Below are positions 17,643 through 25,365 of a stretch of DNA of 52,067 nucleotides, one piece after another. Where the stretch lies: NCBI GenBank assembly GCA_022843265.1, contig JALHNZ010000023.1:1-52067 (forward strand). Direction: 5' to 3'. This DNA is from Gemmatimonadaceae bacterium (lineage in GTDB: Bacteria > Gemmatimonadota > Gemmatimonadetes > Gemmatimonadales > Gemmatimonadaceae). The notes beneath the pieces are model-generated. The model was not told where the DNA came from and ran no database searches. It saw only the letters and a program-made list of their open reading frames with translations. The stretch's first letter is position 1. Each line of letters begins with the position of its first letter. Made by a program: the position numbers and the translations under genes.

Positions 17643-17674
17643 ATCACGCCAGCGGTATTCCGCGGCTAGCCCGC

Positions 17675-17702
17675 TCAACTCCAGCAGCGAACGCGCCGAG
17701 AT
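17675..17702 (+). promoter_or_regulatory. Weak sigma-28-like site before cheW
   Basis: TCAACTCC (17675-17682), 12-base spacer, GCCGAGAT (17695-17702); 4/8 and 6/8 to the sigma-28 consensus. The 115-base cheA-cheW gap could hold an internal promoter, but this match could be chance. Confidence 0.25.
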
Positions 17703-17757
17703 TCACAACGCAGCGGTCACGAACATTTTCATTACCACGAACAGCAGAGAGCATCAC

Positions 17758-18258
17758 ATGAGCGGCACCAGCACCCCAGAGGCTCGCACCGATAGCCGCG
17801 CCGGAAAGTACCTGACGTTCTTTCTCGGCAACGAGGAGTATGGCCTGGAAATCCTGAAGGTGAGCGAAATCATTGGCATGCAGCCGATCACGCGCGTGCC
17901 GCGTGTTCCGGAGTTCGTGCGTGGCGTGATCAATCTGCGTGGCAAGGTCATTCCGATTACGGATCTGCGCACCAAGTTTGACATGCGAGTCGAAGAAGGC
18001 CGCGACGCGTGCATCATCGTGGTGCAGATGAAGGGCATGCAGACGGGCGTCATTGTGGATCGTGTGAGTGAAGTGGTTGCGATTGCCGATAGTGAAGTGG
18101 AAGACGCGCCGAGCTTTGGCGCCGGTATTCGCACCGAGTTTCTGCTCGGCATCGGCAAGACGGGCGGTCGGGTTCGTCTCCTGGTAGACATCGACAAAGT
18201 GCTCGAGACTGCAGAACTGGCCGCGATTGAAGCGATCAGCTCGAACAGCGCACTCTGA
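17758..18258 (+). CDS. cheW: Chemotaxis coupling protein CheW
   Basis: A 166-residue adaptor linking chemoreceptors to CheA in the signalling array. The start at 17758 gives a normal-length CheW; the much longer frame from 17551 runs through the cheA end and is not credible. Family features are KYLTFFLGNEEYGLEILKV, ITRVPRVPEFVRGVINLRG with the conserved NLRG turn, KVIPITDLRTKF and VRLLVDIDKVL. It is a single CheW domain. It follows cheA and precedes cheR (29-base gap). Confidence 0.95.
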   Translation: MSGTSTPEARTDSRAGKYLTFFLGNEEYGLEILKVSEIIGMQPITRVPRVPEFVRGVINLRGKVIPITDLRTKFDMRVEEGRDACIIVVQMKGMQTGVIVDRVSEVVAIADSEVEDAPSFGAGIRTEFLLGIGKTGGRVRLLVDIDKVLETAELAAIEAISSNSAL

Positions 18259-18287
18259 GCTGTTATTCACGCCTTGCCGAGTCGGGT

Positions 18288-19124
18288 ATGACCAGCACGC
18301 TGACCGCGTCCGCAGGGTTGGGGGAAGCAATTCTTTCGCCCACCCACTTCGCGCGCATTGTTGATATGCTTCACGCGCATTGCGGCATCCGCATGCGTAC
18401 CGGGAAGGAAGGACTTGTGCGTGCACGACTCGCGAAGCGTCTGCGCCTGCTCGGACTGTCAGACTACGACAGCTATCTCGATCTTGTCGAGCGTGACCCT
18501 GCGAGAGTCGAGTTTACCGAGATGGTCGATGCGCTCACCACCAACAAGACAAGCTTCTTTCGCGAAGAGGCGCATTTCGAGTTCCTGCAGGATACGGTTT
18601 TCCCAGGTTGTACGGGGCCGATTCGTCTGTGGAGTGCGGGGTGTTCCAGTGGTGAGGAACCGTACACGTTGGCCATGCTGCTGAACGAATCGCTGCCGGA
18701 GGCATCGGCGCGCAACGCGAAGATTCTGGCTACGGATATCAGTCATCGTGTGCTCGCCACAGCGAAAGCCGGCGTGTACAGCACAGATTCGCTCTCGGAA
18801 GCGCCGCGCGCGATGGTACAAAAGTACTGGACGCCCGTGGCGAGCTCCGGTGGAACGCGTGTTGAGGCGGCGCCGTCGCTCAAGCGTCTGATTCAGTTCG
18901 GACGACTGAATCTGATGGCACCATGGCCGATGCGTGGTCCTTTCGACGCCATCCTGTGTCGCAATGTGATGATCTACTTTGACAAAGCCACGCAACAGGA
19001 GCTGGTGGCGCGTTATTACGCGCTGCTGCGTCCTGGCGGCCATCTGTTTGTCGGGCATTCTGAGAGTCTGACCGGTCTGGATCATCGTTTCCGCTATGTG
19101 CAGCCGGCTGTCTATGTCCGCTAA
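18288..19124 (+). CDS. cheR: Chemoreceptor methyltransferase CheR
   Basis: A 278-residue SAM-dependent methyltransferase that methylates receptor glutamates for adaptation. The N-terminal helical domain (about 15-85) includes CGIRMRTGKEGLVRARLAKRLR and the TNKTSFFREEAHFEFL motif. The catalytic domain shows IRLWSAGCSSGEEPYTLAMLL (SAM binding), ILATDISHRVL, FDAILCRNVMIYF and LLRPGGHLFVGHSESL, all standard for CheR. The cheD start at 19114 lies inside its end, giving an 11-base overlap and likely translational coupling. Confidence 0.95.
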   Translation: MTSTLTASAGLGEAILSPTHFARIVDMLHAHCGIRMRTGKEGLVRARLAKRLRLLGLSDYDSYLDLVERDPARVEFTEMVDALTTNKTSFFREEAHFEFLQDTVFPGCTGPIRLWSAGCSSGEEPYTLAMLLNESLPEASARNAKILATDISHRVLATAKAGVYSTDSLSEAPRAMVQKYWTPVASSGGTRVEAAPSLKRLIQFGRLNLMAPWPMRGPFDAILCRNVMIYFDKATQQELVARYYALLRPGGHLFVGHSESLTGLDHRFRYVQPAVYVR

Positions 19125-19650
19125 TCACGCGGTGGAAGTGGTGCCGGCTACGCGCACACGCGCGGCTCAGGTCATCGTGGGTGTGGCCGACGTCAAAGTG
19201 TCGAACGACCCTGCCGCACGATTGATTACGTACGCGCTTGGAAGCTGCCTCGGCATTGCGGTGCACGATCCGGTCGCAGGCGTTGGTGGATTGCTGCACG
19301 TGATGCTACCCACTGGTACGATTGATCCGGCCAAGATGCAGGCCAAGCCGGCCATGTTCGTGGATTCGGGTTTGCCGTTGTTGTTCAAGGAGTGTTACCG
19401 ACTCGGCGCAAAGAAGGAGCGCATGGTTGTGAAGGTTGCAGGCGGCGCGCACGCCGGCGCGTCGGAAGAGAGTGATCGATTCCAGATCGGGAAGCGCAAC
19501 ATGATTGCGTTGCGCAAGCTGTTGTGGAAAAACGGCGTGCTGGTGCACGCGCAGGAAACCGGGGGCGTACAGACGTCCCGAACCATGTGGCTTGACGTCG
19601 GATCGGGAGCGGTGACGCTCAAGGTCAACGGCGGCGAGTCCCCGCTCTGA
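19114..19650 (+). CDS. cheD: Chemoreceptor glutamine deamidase CheD
   Basis: A 178-residue deamidase that converts receptor glutamines to glutamates. The start at 19114 (MSANHAVEV) overlaps cheR by 11 bases. Catalytic Cys45 lies in ITYALGSCLGIAVHDP and His62 in GVGGLLHVMLP; the remaining fold is also typical (MVVKVAGGAHA, IGKRNMIALRKLLWKNG). In Bacillus and Thermotoga CheD is controlled by CheC/CheX-family proteins, and a CheX-like protein is encoded two genes downstream. Confidence 0.93.
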   Translation: MSANHAVEVVPATRTRAAQVIVGVADVKVSNDPAARLITYALGSCLGIAVHDPVAGVGGLLHVMLPTGTIDPAKMQAKPAMFVDSGLPLLFKECYRLGAKKERMVVKVAGGAHAGASEESDRFQIGKRNMIALRKLLWKNGVLVHAQETGGVQTSRTMWLDVGSGAVTLKVNGGESPL

Positions 19651-19662
19651 CCCCCTACGTTC

Positions 19663-20091
19663 ATGGCATTCAATGTTCTGATCGTCGACGACAGCGCTGT
19701 CATGCGCGCCATGATTGTGCGCACGCTGAAACTCAGCGGTTTGCCGATTGCGGCGATCTATGAAGCGTCACATGGCGAAGATGGATTGCGCACCCTCAAC
19801 GATGAGTGGGTGGATCTGCTGCTGCTTGATGTCAACATGCCGGTGATGAACGGCGAAGAAATGTTGCGCCGCATTCGAGCAGAAGAGCGCACGCGCGATC
19901 TCGCCGTCATCATCGTGTCCACCGAAGGCAGCGAGACACGTCTGGCGGCGCTGCAGGCCATGGGTGCGGCCATCGTGCACAAGCCGTTCCCGCCAGAAGT
20001 TTTGCGCGATACCATCTTGCAAGTAACTGGAGTGACTGATGTCGAATATTACGGATCAGCTGCTGCGACAGGCGACAGCTTCGACTTTTGA
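19663..20091 (+). CDS. Second CheY-like response regulator
   Basis: A 142-residue receiver protein. The acidic pair is Asp9/Asp10 (LIVDDSAVMRAM), the phosphoacceptor is Asp56 (DLLLLDVNMPVMNG), a Ser takes the Thr position (IIVSTEGS) and the Lys is in VHKPFPPE. The receiver is complete near residue 122, leaving a tail of about 20 residues. That tail overlaps the start of the cheX-like gene by 53 bases. It lacks the WNMPNM signature of the motor-binding CheY at 14158, so it may be a phosphate sink, an adaptation regulator or the partner of CheX (inference). Confidence 0.88.
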   Translation: MAFNVLIVDDSAVMRAMIVRTLKLSGLPIAAIYEASHGEDGLRTLNDEWVDLLLLDVNMPVMNGEEMLRRIRAEERTRDLAVIIVSTEGSETRLAALQAMGAAIVHKPFPPEVLRDTILQVTGVTDVEYYGSAAATGDSFDF

Positions 20092-20533
20092 AGAGCTCGC
20101 GTTCCTCTTTCCTGAGGACGAGTGTTCAGAGTCGCAGCTCGCCGTCCCGCTTGATGCCACCGTGACGGTGGACTTTCATGGACCGATGCGCGGCCGACTC
20201 GTGTTGCGCGTTTCGTCCTGTCTGTTGCCGGCTATCGCGGCCAATATGCTGGGCGAAACGGAGTCGCAGAAGGTACCACTGCAGCGCGACGCGCTCGGTG
20301 AAATGACGAACGTAGTGTGCGGCAACCTGTTGCCGGCTCTCGCCGGTGCCGATGCCGTGTTCCGCCTTGATGCGCCGCAGTGGCGCACCGATGCGATTGA
20401 TGCGCGTGATGGCGATTCGCCGCTGGCAACGGCGGTCTTTGGTGTCGAAGCGGGACGGGTAGATGCACAGCTGTTCGTGTTCTCCGGACTCGAGTGGCTC
20501 GAGACGGTGCGTTCGCCGCACGCAATCGCGTGA
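20039..20533 (+). CDS. CheX-family chemotaxis phosphatase
   Basis: A 164-residue protein of the CheC/CheX/FliY phosphatase superfamily. The key evidence is DALGEMTNVVCGNLLP, carrying the Glu and Asn of the ExxN active site; only one such motif is seen, as in CheX. A GGAG element precedes the ATG by 7 bases even though the gene begins 53 bases inside the upstream receiver gene. Its stop TGA overlaps the GTG start of cheB. It probably dephosphorylates one of the two CheY proteins and may also affect CheD. It is more divergent than the other che products, so the exact subfamily is less certain. Confidence 0.78.
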   Translation: MSNITDQLLRQATASTFEELAFLFPEDECSESQLAVPLDATVTVDFHGPMRGRLVLRVSSCLLPAIAANMLGETESQKVPLQRDALGEMTNVVCGNLLPALAGADAVFRLDAPQWRTDAIDARDGDSPLATAVFGVEAGRVDAQLFVFSGLEWLETVRSPHAIA

Positions 20534-21612
20534 TTAGCGCGTCGACGGTCGAGCATACCAAGCCCGGTGCGATTCGGGTGCTGGTGGTTGATGACTCTGC
20601 ACTCGTGCGACGCATCATCACCGAAGCGCTCGATCGTCATCCGGATATTCACGTGGTGGGCACGGCCACTGACCCGTACGTGGCGCGCGAACGCATTGTC
20701 GCGCTGCGCCCTGACGTGGTGACGCTTGATGTGGAAATGCCACGCATGGACGGCCTCTCGTTTCTGGCCAAGCTTATGCGACATTTCCCGTTGCCCGTGA
20801 TTGTCGTGAGCTCGGTGACACCGCAGCACTCCGACGCTGCGTTGCGCGCGCTCTCGCTCGGCGCGGTCGATGTGATTGCCAAGCCTGGTGCCATGACAGC
20901 CAGCTCGGAAGTGACCGACGAGCTCGTGCGCGCCGTGCGTGTTGCGGCGCGTGCACGCGTGACCAAACTCGTCGAGCCGGTTGATGCAACGCCTTCCCGT
21001 GTTCCCGCGATCGCGTCGCTGAATTCCACCCACAAAGTGATCGCGATTGGCGCCAGCACTGGCGGTACACAGGCAATCGAAGCGGTACTGCGTCGTTTTC
21101 CAGTGGATGCACCGGCAACGGTGATCGTGCAGCACATGCCCGAGCACTTCACGCTGTCGTTTGCAAAACGTCTTGATTCTGTCTGTGCCATTACGGTGCG
21201 AGAAGCACGTGATGGGGATGTGCTCACGCCTGGCCTCGCGCTTGTGGCCCCTGGTGGCAAGCATCTTGTGATTCAGGCAAGTGGTGCGCGTTGGGTAGCG
21301 CGAGTGAAAGAGGGTCCGAAAGTGCATCATCAGCGTCCCGCGGTTGACGTCACGTTTCAGAGCCTCGCACGCTGCGCTGGTCGCAACGTGGTCGCGGCGC
21401 TGCTCACGGGTATGGGCGCGGATGGGGCCAAGGGCATGCTCGCATTGCGCGAAGCGGGTGCCTACACCGTTGCGCAGGACGAAGCGTCGTCGGTGGTGTG
21501 GGGCATGCCGCGCGAAGCGGTCAAACTCGAGGCGGCCGTCGACGTACTACCGCTGAGCGAGGTTGCGTCCGGCCTGTTGCAGGCGCTTGGGCGCGAGGTC
21601 GTTCTGGTCTAA
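20530..21612 (+). CDS. cheB: Chemotaxis methylesterase/glutamine deamidase CheB
   Basis: A 360-residue receptor methylesterase activated by phosphorylation. The GTG at 20530 overlaps the preceding stop (GTGA) and is preferred over an ATG at 20494 buried in cheX. The N-terminal receiver (about 15-130) has VLVVDDSALVRRI, the phosphoacceptor in VVTLDVEMPRMDG and IAKPGAM. The C-terminal esterase domain has the Ser-His-Asp triad in AIGASTGGTQA, VQHMPEHFT and LLTGMGADGAKGM. It is the last gene of the che operon and converges on a kinase gene. Confidence 0.96.
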   Translation: MISASTVEHTKPGAIRVLVVDDSALVRRIITEALDRHPDIHVVGTATDPYVARERIVALRPDVVTLDVEMPRMDGLSFLAKLMRHFPLPVIVVSSVTPQHSDAALRALSLGAVDVIAKPGAMTASSEVTDELVRAVRVAARARVTKLVEPVDATPSRVPAIASLNSTHKVIAIGASTGGTQAIEAVLRRFPVDAPATVIVQHMPEHFTLSFAKRLDSVCAITVREARDGDVLTPGLALVAPGGKHLVIQASGARWVARVKEGPKVHHQRPAVDVTFQSLARCAGRNVVAALLTGMGADGAKGMLALREAGAYTVAQDEASSVVWGMPREAVKLEAAVDVLPLSEVASGLLQALGREVVLV

Positions 21613-21653
21613 CCGATCTCCGCGTCTCGCTGCTCCGCTCGTTGCACGCGGGT

Positions 21654-22406
21654 TCAATCGCGCGGCAGCACCGGCAGATACATGCGAGATACGGTTTGTC
21701 CGTTTGCGTGCCGGATCGTGAGTTGGCCACCCGCTGCCCACGCGGCGGCGCGGGCAATCGCCAGGCCAAGCCCGGCGCCTCGCACCCCGCTTTTCGTCGT
21801 CACGAACGGGTCGAACAGATCATTCGCAACGGATTCGTGTATGCCCGCGCCGCTGTCGATCACATCGATAGTCGCCCATGCGCCGGCGCCGATAGGCACC
21901 CCCGCATCGAGGCGTTCGGCCTCTAGCGAGACGTGATCCAGTTGAACCGAGACACCGGTCGGCGACGCGTCACGCGCGTTGTCGATCAACTCGTGCAGTG
22001 CGTCGGCGAGCACCGCCGCATTCATATGGACACGTGCATGTGACGTCCCACCGAATGTGATTGGCACCGTGGCGGCCAGTTGCTCCTGTCGAACGACATC
22101 GGCAACGAGTGCATCAACTTCGAGTGGCGCCGCTTTGCTACTGGCGGCTCGTCCAAACGCCGAGCACCGCTGCATGTACGCCACCGTGGTGTCAGCGGCC
22201 TGTGCGATCTCGTCAAGATCCGCACGATTCGGATGATCCTGCGGCAAGTCCGCCAACATCAACTCGGTGTACGTGCGAATGACCGTGAGAAAGTTGCTCA
22301 GGTCATGCGCCATGCGGCGCGAGAAGTACGCCAACGCGTGTGTGCGTCGATGCGCCTCGGCCAGTTCGGCCTGAGCGGCGTGAATCTCGGTTGCCATCGA
22401 GTTCAT
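21654..22406 (-). CDS. Sensor histidine kinase without recognised sensor domain
   Basis: About 250 residues from the start chosen at 22406 (MNSMATEIH); an ATG at 22442 or 22397 is equally possible as none has a Shine-Dalgarno. The phosphoacceptor helix carries the His in MAHDLSNFLTVIRTYTEL. The ATPase domain has ELIDNARDASP, DVIDSGAGI, LFDPFVTTK and GAGLGLAIARAAA. There are no membrane segments; a short coiled-coil lead (AQAELAEAHRRTHALAYF) precedes the His box. This looks like the catalytic core of a soluble kinase. No response regulator is adjacent except the convergent che genes, so its partner is unknown. Confidence 0.82.
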   Translation of the reverse strand: MNSMATEIHAAQAELAEAHRRTHALAYFSRRMAHDLSNFLTVIRTYTELMLADLPQDHPNRADLDEIAQAADTTVAYMQRCSAFGRAASSKAAPLEVDALVADVVRQEQLAATVPITFGGTSHARVHMNAAVLADALHELIDNARDASPTGVSVQLDHVSLEAERLDAGVPIGAGAWATIDVIDSGAGIHESVANDLFDPFVTTKSGVRGAGLGLAIARAAAWAAGGQLTIRHANGQTVSRMYLPVLPRD

Positions 22407-22560
22407 GGGCAAAGCGGTGCAAAAGGGAGGGCGCCGAAGCATGCGGGGCCGCGCGGCCTAGCGCGCGCCAGACGATTGCGCTTCATATTTCCAACTAACA
22501 ATCTGGCACACGCCCCCCGGGTTCGCCTCCCCAAGCTGTTTTCTCTCTCCAGGACGTCGT

Positions 22561-23205
22561 ATGCGTGCAGGATTCCCCATGATCCGCGGGCTTGGACTTC
22601 GGCGTTGCCGGCTGCCTTTGTTGCCGCTTGCAGGCGTGATGGCATTGTGCCTTCCGGAACGCGCGATGCTGTCTCAGTCTGCGGCTGCGCCACCGGAAGC
22701 AGTACAGATTGCCGCCGCCGTTTTGCCGCTTCCGGAAAATCTGAGAGCGGGTGCGGCCGTCCTGGGGTATCGCACCAGCGGTCGACTCGAACTGCTTCGT
22801 GCGGGCTCGAACGGCATGCGTTGTCTGGCTGACAATCCGGCCGAAGAGCGGTTCCACGTGGCCTGTTATCACGAGTCCATGGAACCGTTCATGGCACGCG
22901 GCCGGTCGTTGCGCGAAGAGGGCGTCACCGGACCGCAAGTGGATACGGTGCGCTTCGCAGAAGTTACGCGCGGGGTGCTGGCAATGCCGACCTTTCCCGC
23001 GTCGTTGTATCAGCTCTCGGGGCCGCGCGATGCGTTTGACGTGAGCAGCGGTACGGCCAAGGGTACCAACGCGCTGTTCGTGATTTATATACCCGGCGCG
23101 ACAGTGGCCTCCACCGGACTTAGTGATCAGCCCTCGGCTGGCCGTCCGTGGATCATGTTTCCAGGTACGCCGAAGGCACATATCATGTTCACGCCGAACA
23201 TGTAG
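22561..23205 (+). CDS. Exported protein of unknown function
   Basis: A 214-residue protein I do not recognise. The N-terminus looks like a signal peptide: basic residues (RGLGLRRCR), a hydrophobic core (LPLLPLAGVMALCL) and small residues near position 40 (SQSAAA). The mature part has two cysteines (GMRCLAD, VACYHES), which could pair in the periplasm, a dipeptide-rich centre and a C-terminus ending GTPKAHIMFTPNM. There are no further membrane segments. It stands before a DNA glycosylase gene with only 5 bases between, so the two are probably co-transcribed, though no functional link is evident. Confidence 0.65.
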   Translation: MRAGFPMIRGLGLRRCRLPLLPLAGVMALCLPERAMLSQSAAAPPEAVQIAAAVLPLPENLRAGAAVLGYRTSGRLELLRAGSNGMRCLADNPAEERFHVACYHESMEPFMARGRSLREEGVTGPQVDTVRFAEVTRGVLAMPTFPASLYQLSGPRDAFDVSSGTAKGTNALFVIYIPGATVASTGLSDQPSAGRPWIMFPGTPKAHIMFTPNM

Positions 23206-23210
23206 CGCAC

Positions 23211-23864
23211 GTGCCGCGTCCAGTCCGTCTTACGAAAACCACGCTCGCGCAGGCCACCGCTGCGCTGAGCGCACGAGATGTGCGATTGGCGCGCGTGATC
23301 GAGGCGGTCGGTCCATGCACAATGATTGCTCGACGTGAAGGAACGCACTTTGCACACCTTGCTCGCGCCATCGTGTATCAGCAGCTGTCCGGAAAGGCAG
23401 CGGGTACCATTCACGGGCGTGTGTGCGACGCACTGGGCGGTTCGCTCGTCGCGAATGCGGTGGCGCAGGCTGACGATGTCACATTGCGCAGCGCGGGGCT
23501 CAGTCAGGGGAAACTGCGTGCGCTGCGTGATCTGAGTGAGCGGGTCCTCGACGGTCGACTTGATCTTGAGGCGATTGAATCCGAGCCTGACCACACGATC
23601 ATTGAAGGGCTCGTGCAGGTCCGCGGCATCGGGCCCTGGACCGCGCAGATGTTCCTGATGTTTCGTCTGGCGCGCCCGGATGTGCTGCCCGTGCTCGATC
23701 TGGGGGTGCGAAAGGGGGCGCAGCGCATGCATCGACTACGGTCGCTGCCTGATGAAGCGCGGCTCGAAAAACTTGCGCGTCCGTGGCAACCGTGGCGTTC
23801 GGTGGCCAGCTGGTACTGCTGGCGTGTGCTGGATCTTGAAGCCGAGGGCAAATGGCCACCTTGA
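23211..23864 (+). CDS. DNA-3-methyladenine glycosylase, HhH-GPD family
   Basis: A 217-residue base-excision repair enzyme of the AlkA-like HhH-GPD superfamily that removes alkylated bases. A GTG start at 23211 is chosen because the longer frame runs into the preceding gene. Typical features are AIVYQQLSGKAAGTIHGRV, GLSQGKLRALRDLSERVLDG, the helix-hairpin-helix LVQVRGIGPWTAQMFLMF and the catalytic Asp in VLPVLDLGVRKGAQ. The Lys of the bifunctional glycosylases and an iron-sulfur motif are absent, fitting monofunctional alkylbase removal. It is shorter than E. coli AlkA because it lacks the extra N-terminal domain. Confidence 0.9.
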   Translation: MPRPVRLTKTTLAQATAALSARDVRLARVIEAVGPCTMIARREGTHFAHLARAIVYQQLSGKAAGTIHGRVCDALGGSLVANAVAQADDVTLRSAGLSQGKLRALRDLSERVLDGRLDLEAIESEPDHTIIEGLVQVRGIGPWTAQMFLMFRLARPDVLPVLDLGVRKGAQRMHRLRSLPDEARLEKLARPWQPWRSVASWYCWRVLDLEAEGKWPP

Positions 23865-23931
23865 TCGTGGCGTGCGTCACGGGTCAGCAGACAGTTTCGG
23901 AACGTGTCCGCGCATGGCGCGTTGATCTCCT

Positions 23932-25332
23932 GTGACTACTCATTCGTTTATTCGATCCATTCGCGTTCCCGTCCCGGTCAACGAACTCTTCGCCTGGCAT
24001 GAACGCGAGGGCGCGTTTGAGCGACTGTCTCCGCCGTGGCAACAGGTGCGTGTGGTGTCGCGCAGCGGTGGAATCCGCGACGGCGCAACTGTGGAGCTCG
24101 ACGTGAAAACGCTGGGCGTCACGTCCCGATGGAATGTGGTGCACCGGGACTATCGGCAAAACGTGCAGTTCGTTGATGAAATGCGCGGTGGGCCGTTTGC
24201 GAAATGGGTCCACACGCATGGTTTTGCAAGCGACGGCGAGCACGCGAGTATTCTCACCGACAAAATCGAGTATGCGTTGCCACTCGATGGTTTAGGTGAT
24301 GTGGCCGCCGGTTGGTTTGTGCGTGACACACTCGATCGCACGTTTCGGTATCGGCACGCGGTCATGGCGCACGACCTCGCGCGCCACGCGCAGTTCGCGT
24401 CGCGTGATCGGCTCAAGATTGCGGTCACGGGTGCGTCCGGCTTTGTGGGACGTGCGCTGTGCGCGTTTCTTACCACCGGCGGACATCAGGTTCTGCGTAT
24501 TGGTCGCGGTGCGGTGCGCCCAGGAGAGACCGATGTGTCGTGGGACCCGACGCGTGGCCAGCTTGACGCGTCAGCGCTTGAAGGGGTGCACGCGGTAATT
24601 CATCTCGCGGGCGCTCCGATTGCGGAACGATGGACCGACGAGCACAGGCGGGCGATTCGTGAGAGTCGCGTGCAAGGAACGGAGCTTATTGCGCGTGCCA
24701 TCGCGTCGCTCCGCACCAAGCCGAGCGTGCTACTCTCGGGCAGTGCGATTGGAGCGTACGGGGCCAATCGCGGGGCCGAGCTCGTTGATGAATCGAGTGC
24801 CTTGGCTAACGATTTCCTTGCGGATGTGGTGCGCGAGTGGGAAGGCGCGACGAGCGCAGCGTCCGACGCGGGTGTGCGCGTGGTGCATTTGCGAACCGGG
24901 ATCGTGACTGGTGTGGCCGGTGGCGCACTCGCCAAGCAGTGGCCGCTTTTTCAACTGGGTCTCGGCGGTCCGCTTGGCGACGGGCGCCACTACATGAGTT
25001 GCATTGCACTCGATGATGAAGTCGGTGCGATTTACCATTGTCTCATGGATGAACGCGTCTCCGGCCCGGTGAATCTTGTTGCGCCTGAGGCCATCACGAA
25101 TGCGGAGTACGCGACACAGGTTGGCGCAGCGATCGGCCGGCCGGCCTTTCTTCCCGCCCCCGCTTTTGCGATGGCATTGCTGTACGGTCGCGAAATGGTC
25201 GACGCCACCGCGCTGGCCAGTCAGCGCGTGCGTCCGACCGTGCTCACACAGCACGGCTTTCGCTGGGCGTGGCCAACCGTTGAAAAAATGGTCGCCTTCG
25301 AGACGGGACGCGCGGAGTTCAGTCCGGCGTAA
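23932..25332 (+). CDS. SRPBCC domain fused to TIGR01777 NAD-dependent epimerase
   Basis: A 466-residue fusion with a GTG start. Residues about 1-155 are an SRPBCC/START-like ligand-binding fold (FIRSIRVPVPVNELFAWHEREGAF, RWNVVHRDYRQNVQFVDEM). From about 162 an SDR-type Rossmann domain begins with KIAVTGASGFVGRALCAFL, followed by AVIHLAGAPIAERW, LLSGSAIGAYGANRG and VRVVHLRTGIV, signatures of the TIGR01777 (YfcH/SDR39U1) family. The fusion is a known domain combination. Substrate is unknown; a link to the cell envelope or division has been suggested for relatives but cannot be shown here. Confidence 0.9.
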   Translation: MTTHSFIRSIRVPVPVNELFAWHEREGAFERLSPPWQQVRVVSRSGGIRDGATVELDVKTLGVTSRWNVVHRDYRQNVQFVDEMRGGPFAKWVHTHGFASDGEHASILTDKIEYALPLDGLGDVAAGWFVRDTLDRTFRYRHAVMAHDLARHAQFASRDRLKIAVTGASGFVGRALCAFLTTGGHQVLRIGRGAVRPGETDVSWDPTRGQLDASALEGVHAVIHLAGAPIAERWTDEHRRAIRESRVQGTELIARAIASLRTKPSVLLSGSAIGAYGANRGAELVDESSALANDFLADVVREWEGATSAASDAGVRVVHLRTGIVTGVAGGALAKQWPLFQLGLGGPLGDGRHYMSCIALDDEVGAIYHCLMDERVSGPVNLVAPEAITNAEYATQVGAAIGRPAFLPAPAFAMALLYGREMVDATALASQRVRPTVLTQHGFRWAWPTVEKMVAFETGRAEFSPA

Positions 25333-25365
25333 CCTGGGCCCGGCAACGCGTGCTAGCTTGCGACG

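Noticed and set aside
17551-17757. Extended N-terminus for cheW
   Set aside because: It would overlap the end of cheA by about 90 bases and add a non-CheW segment; 17758 gives a normal CheW.
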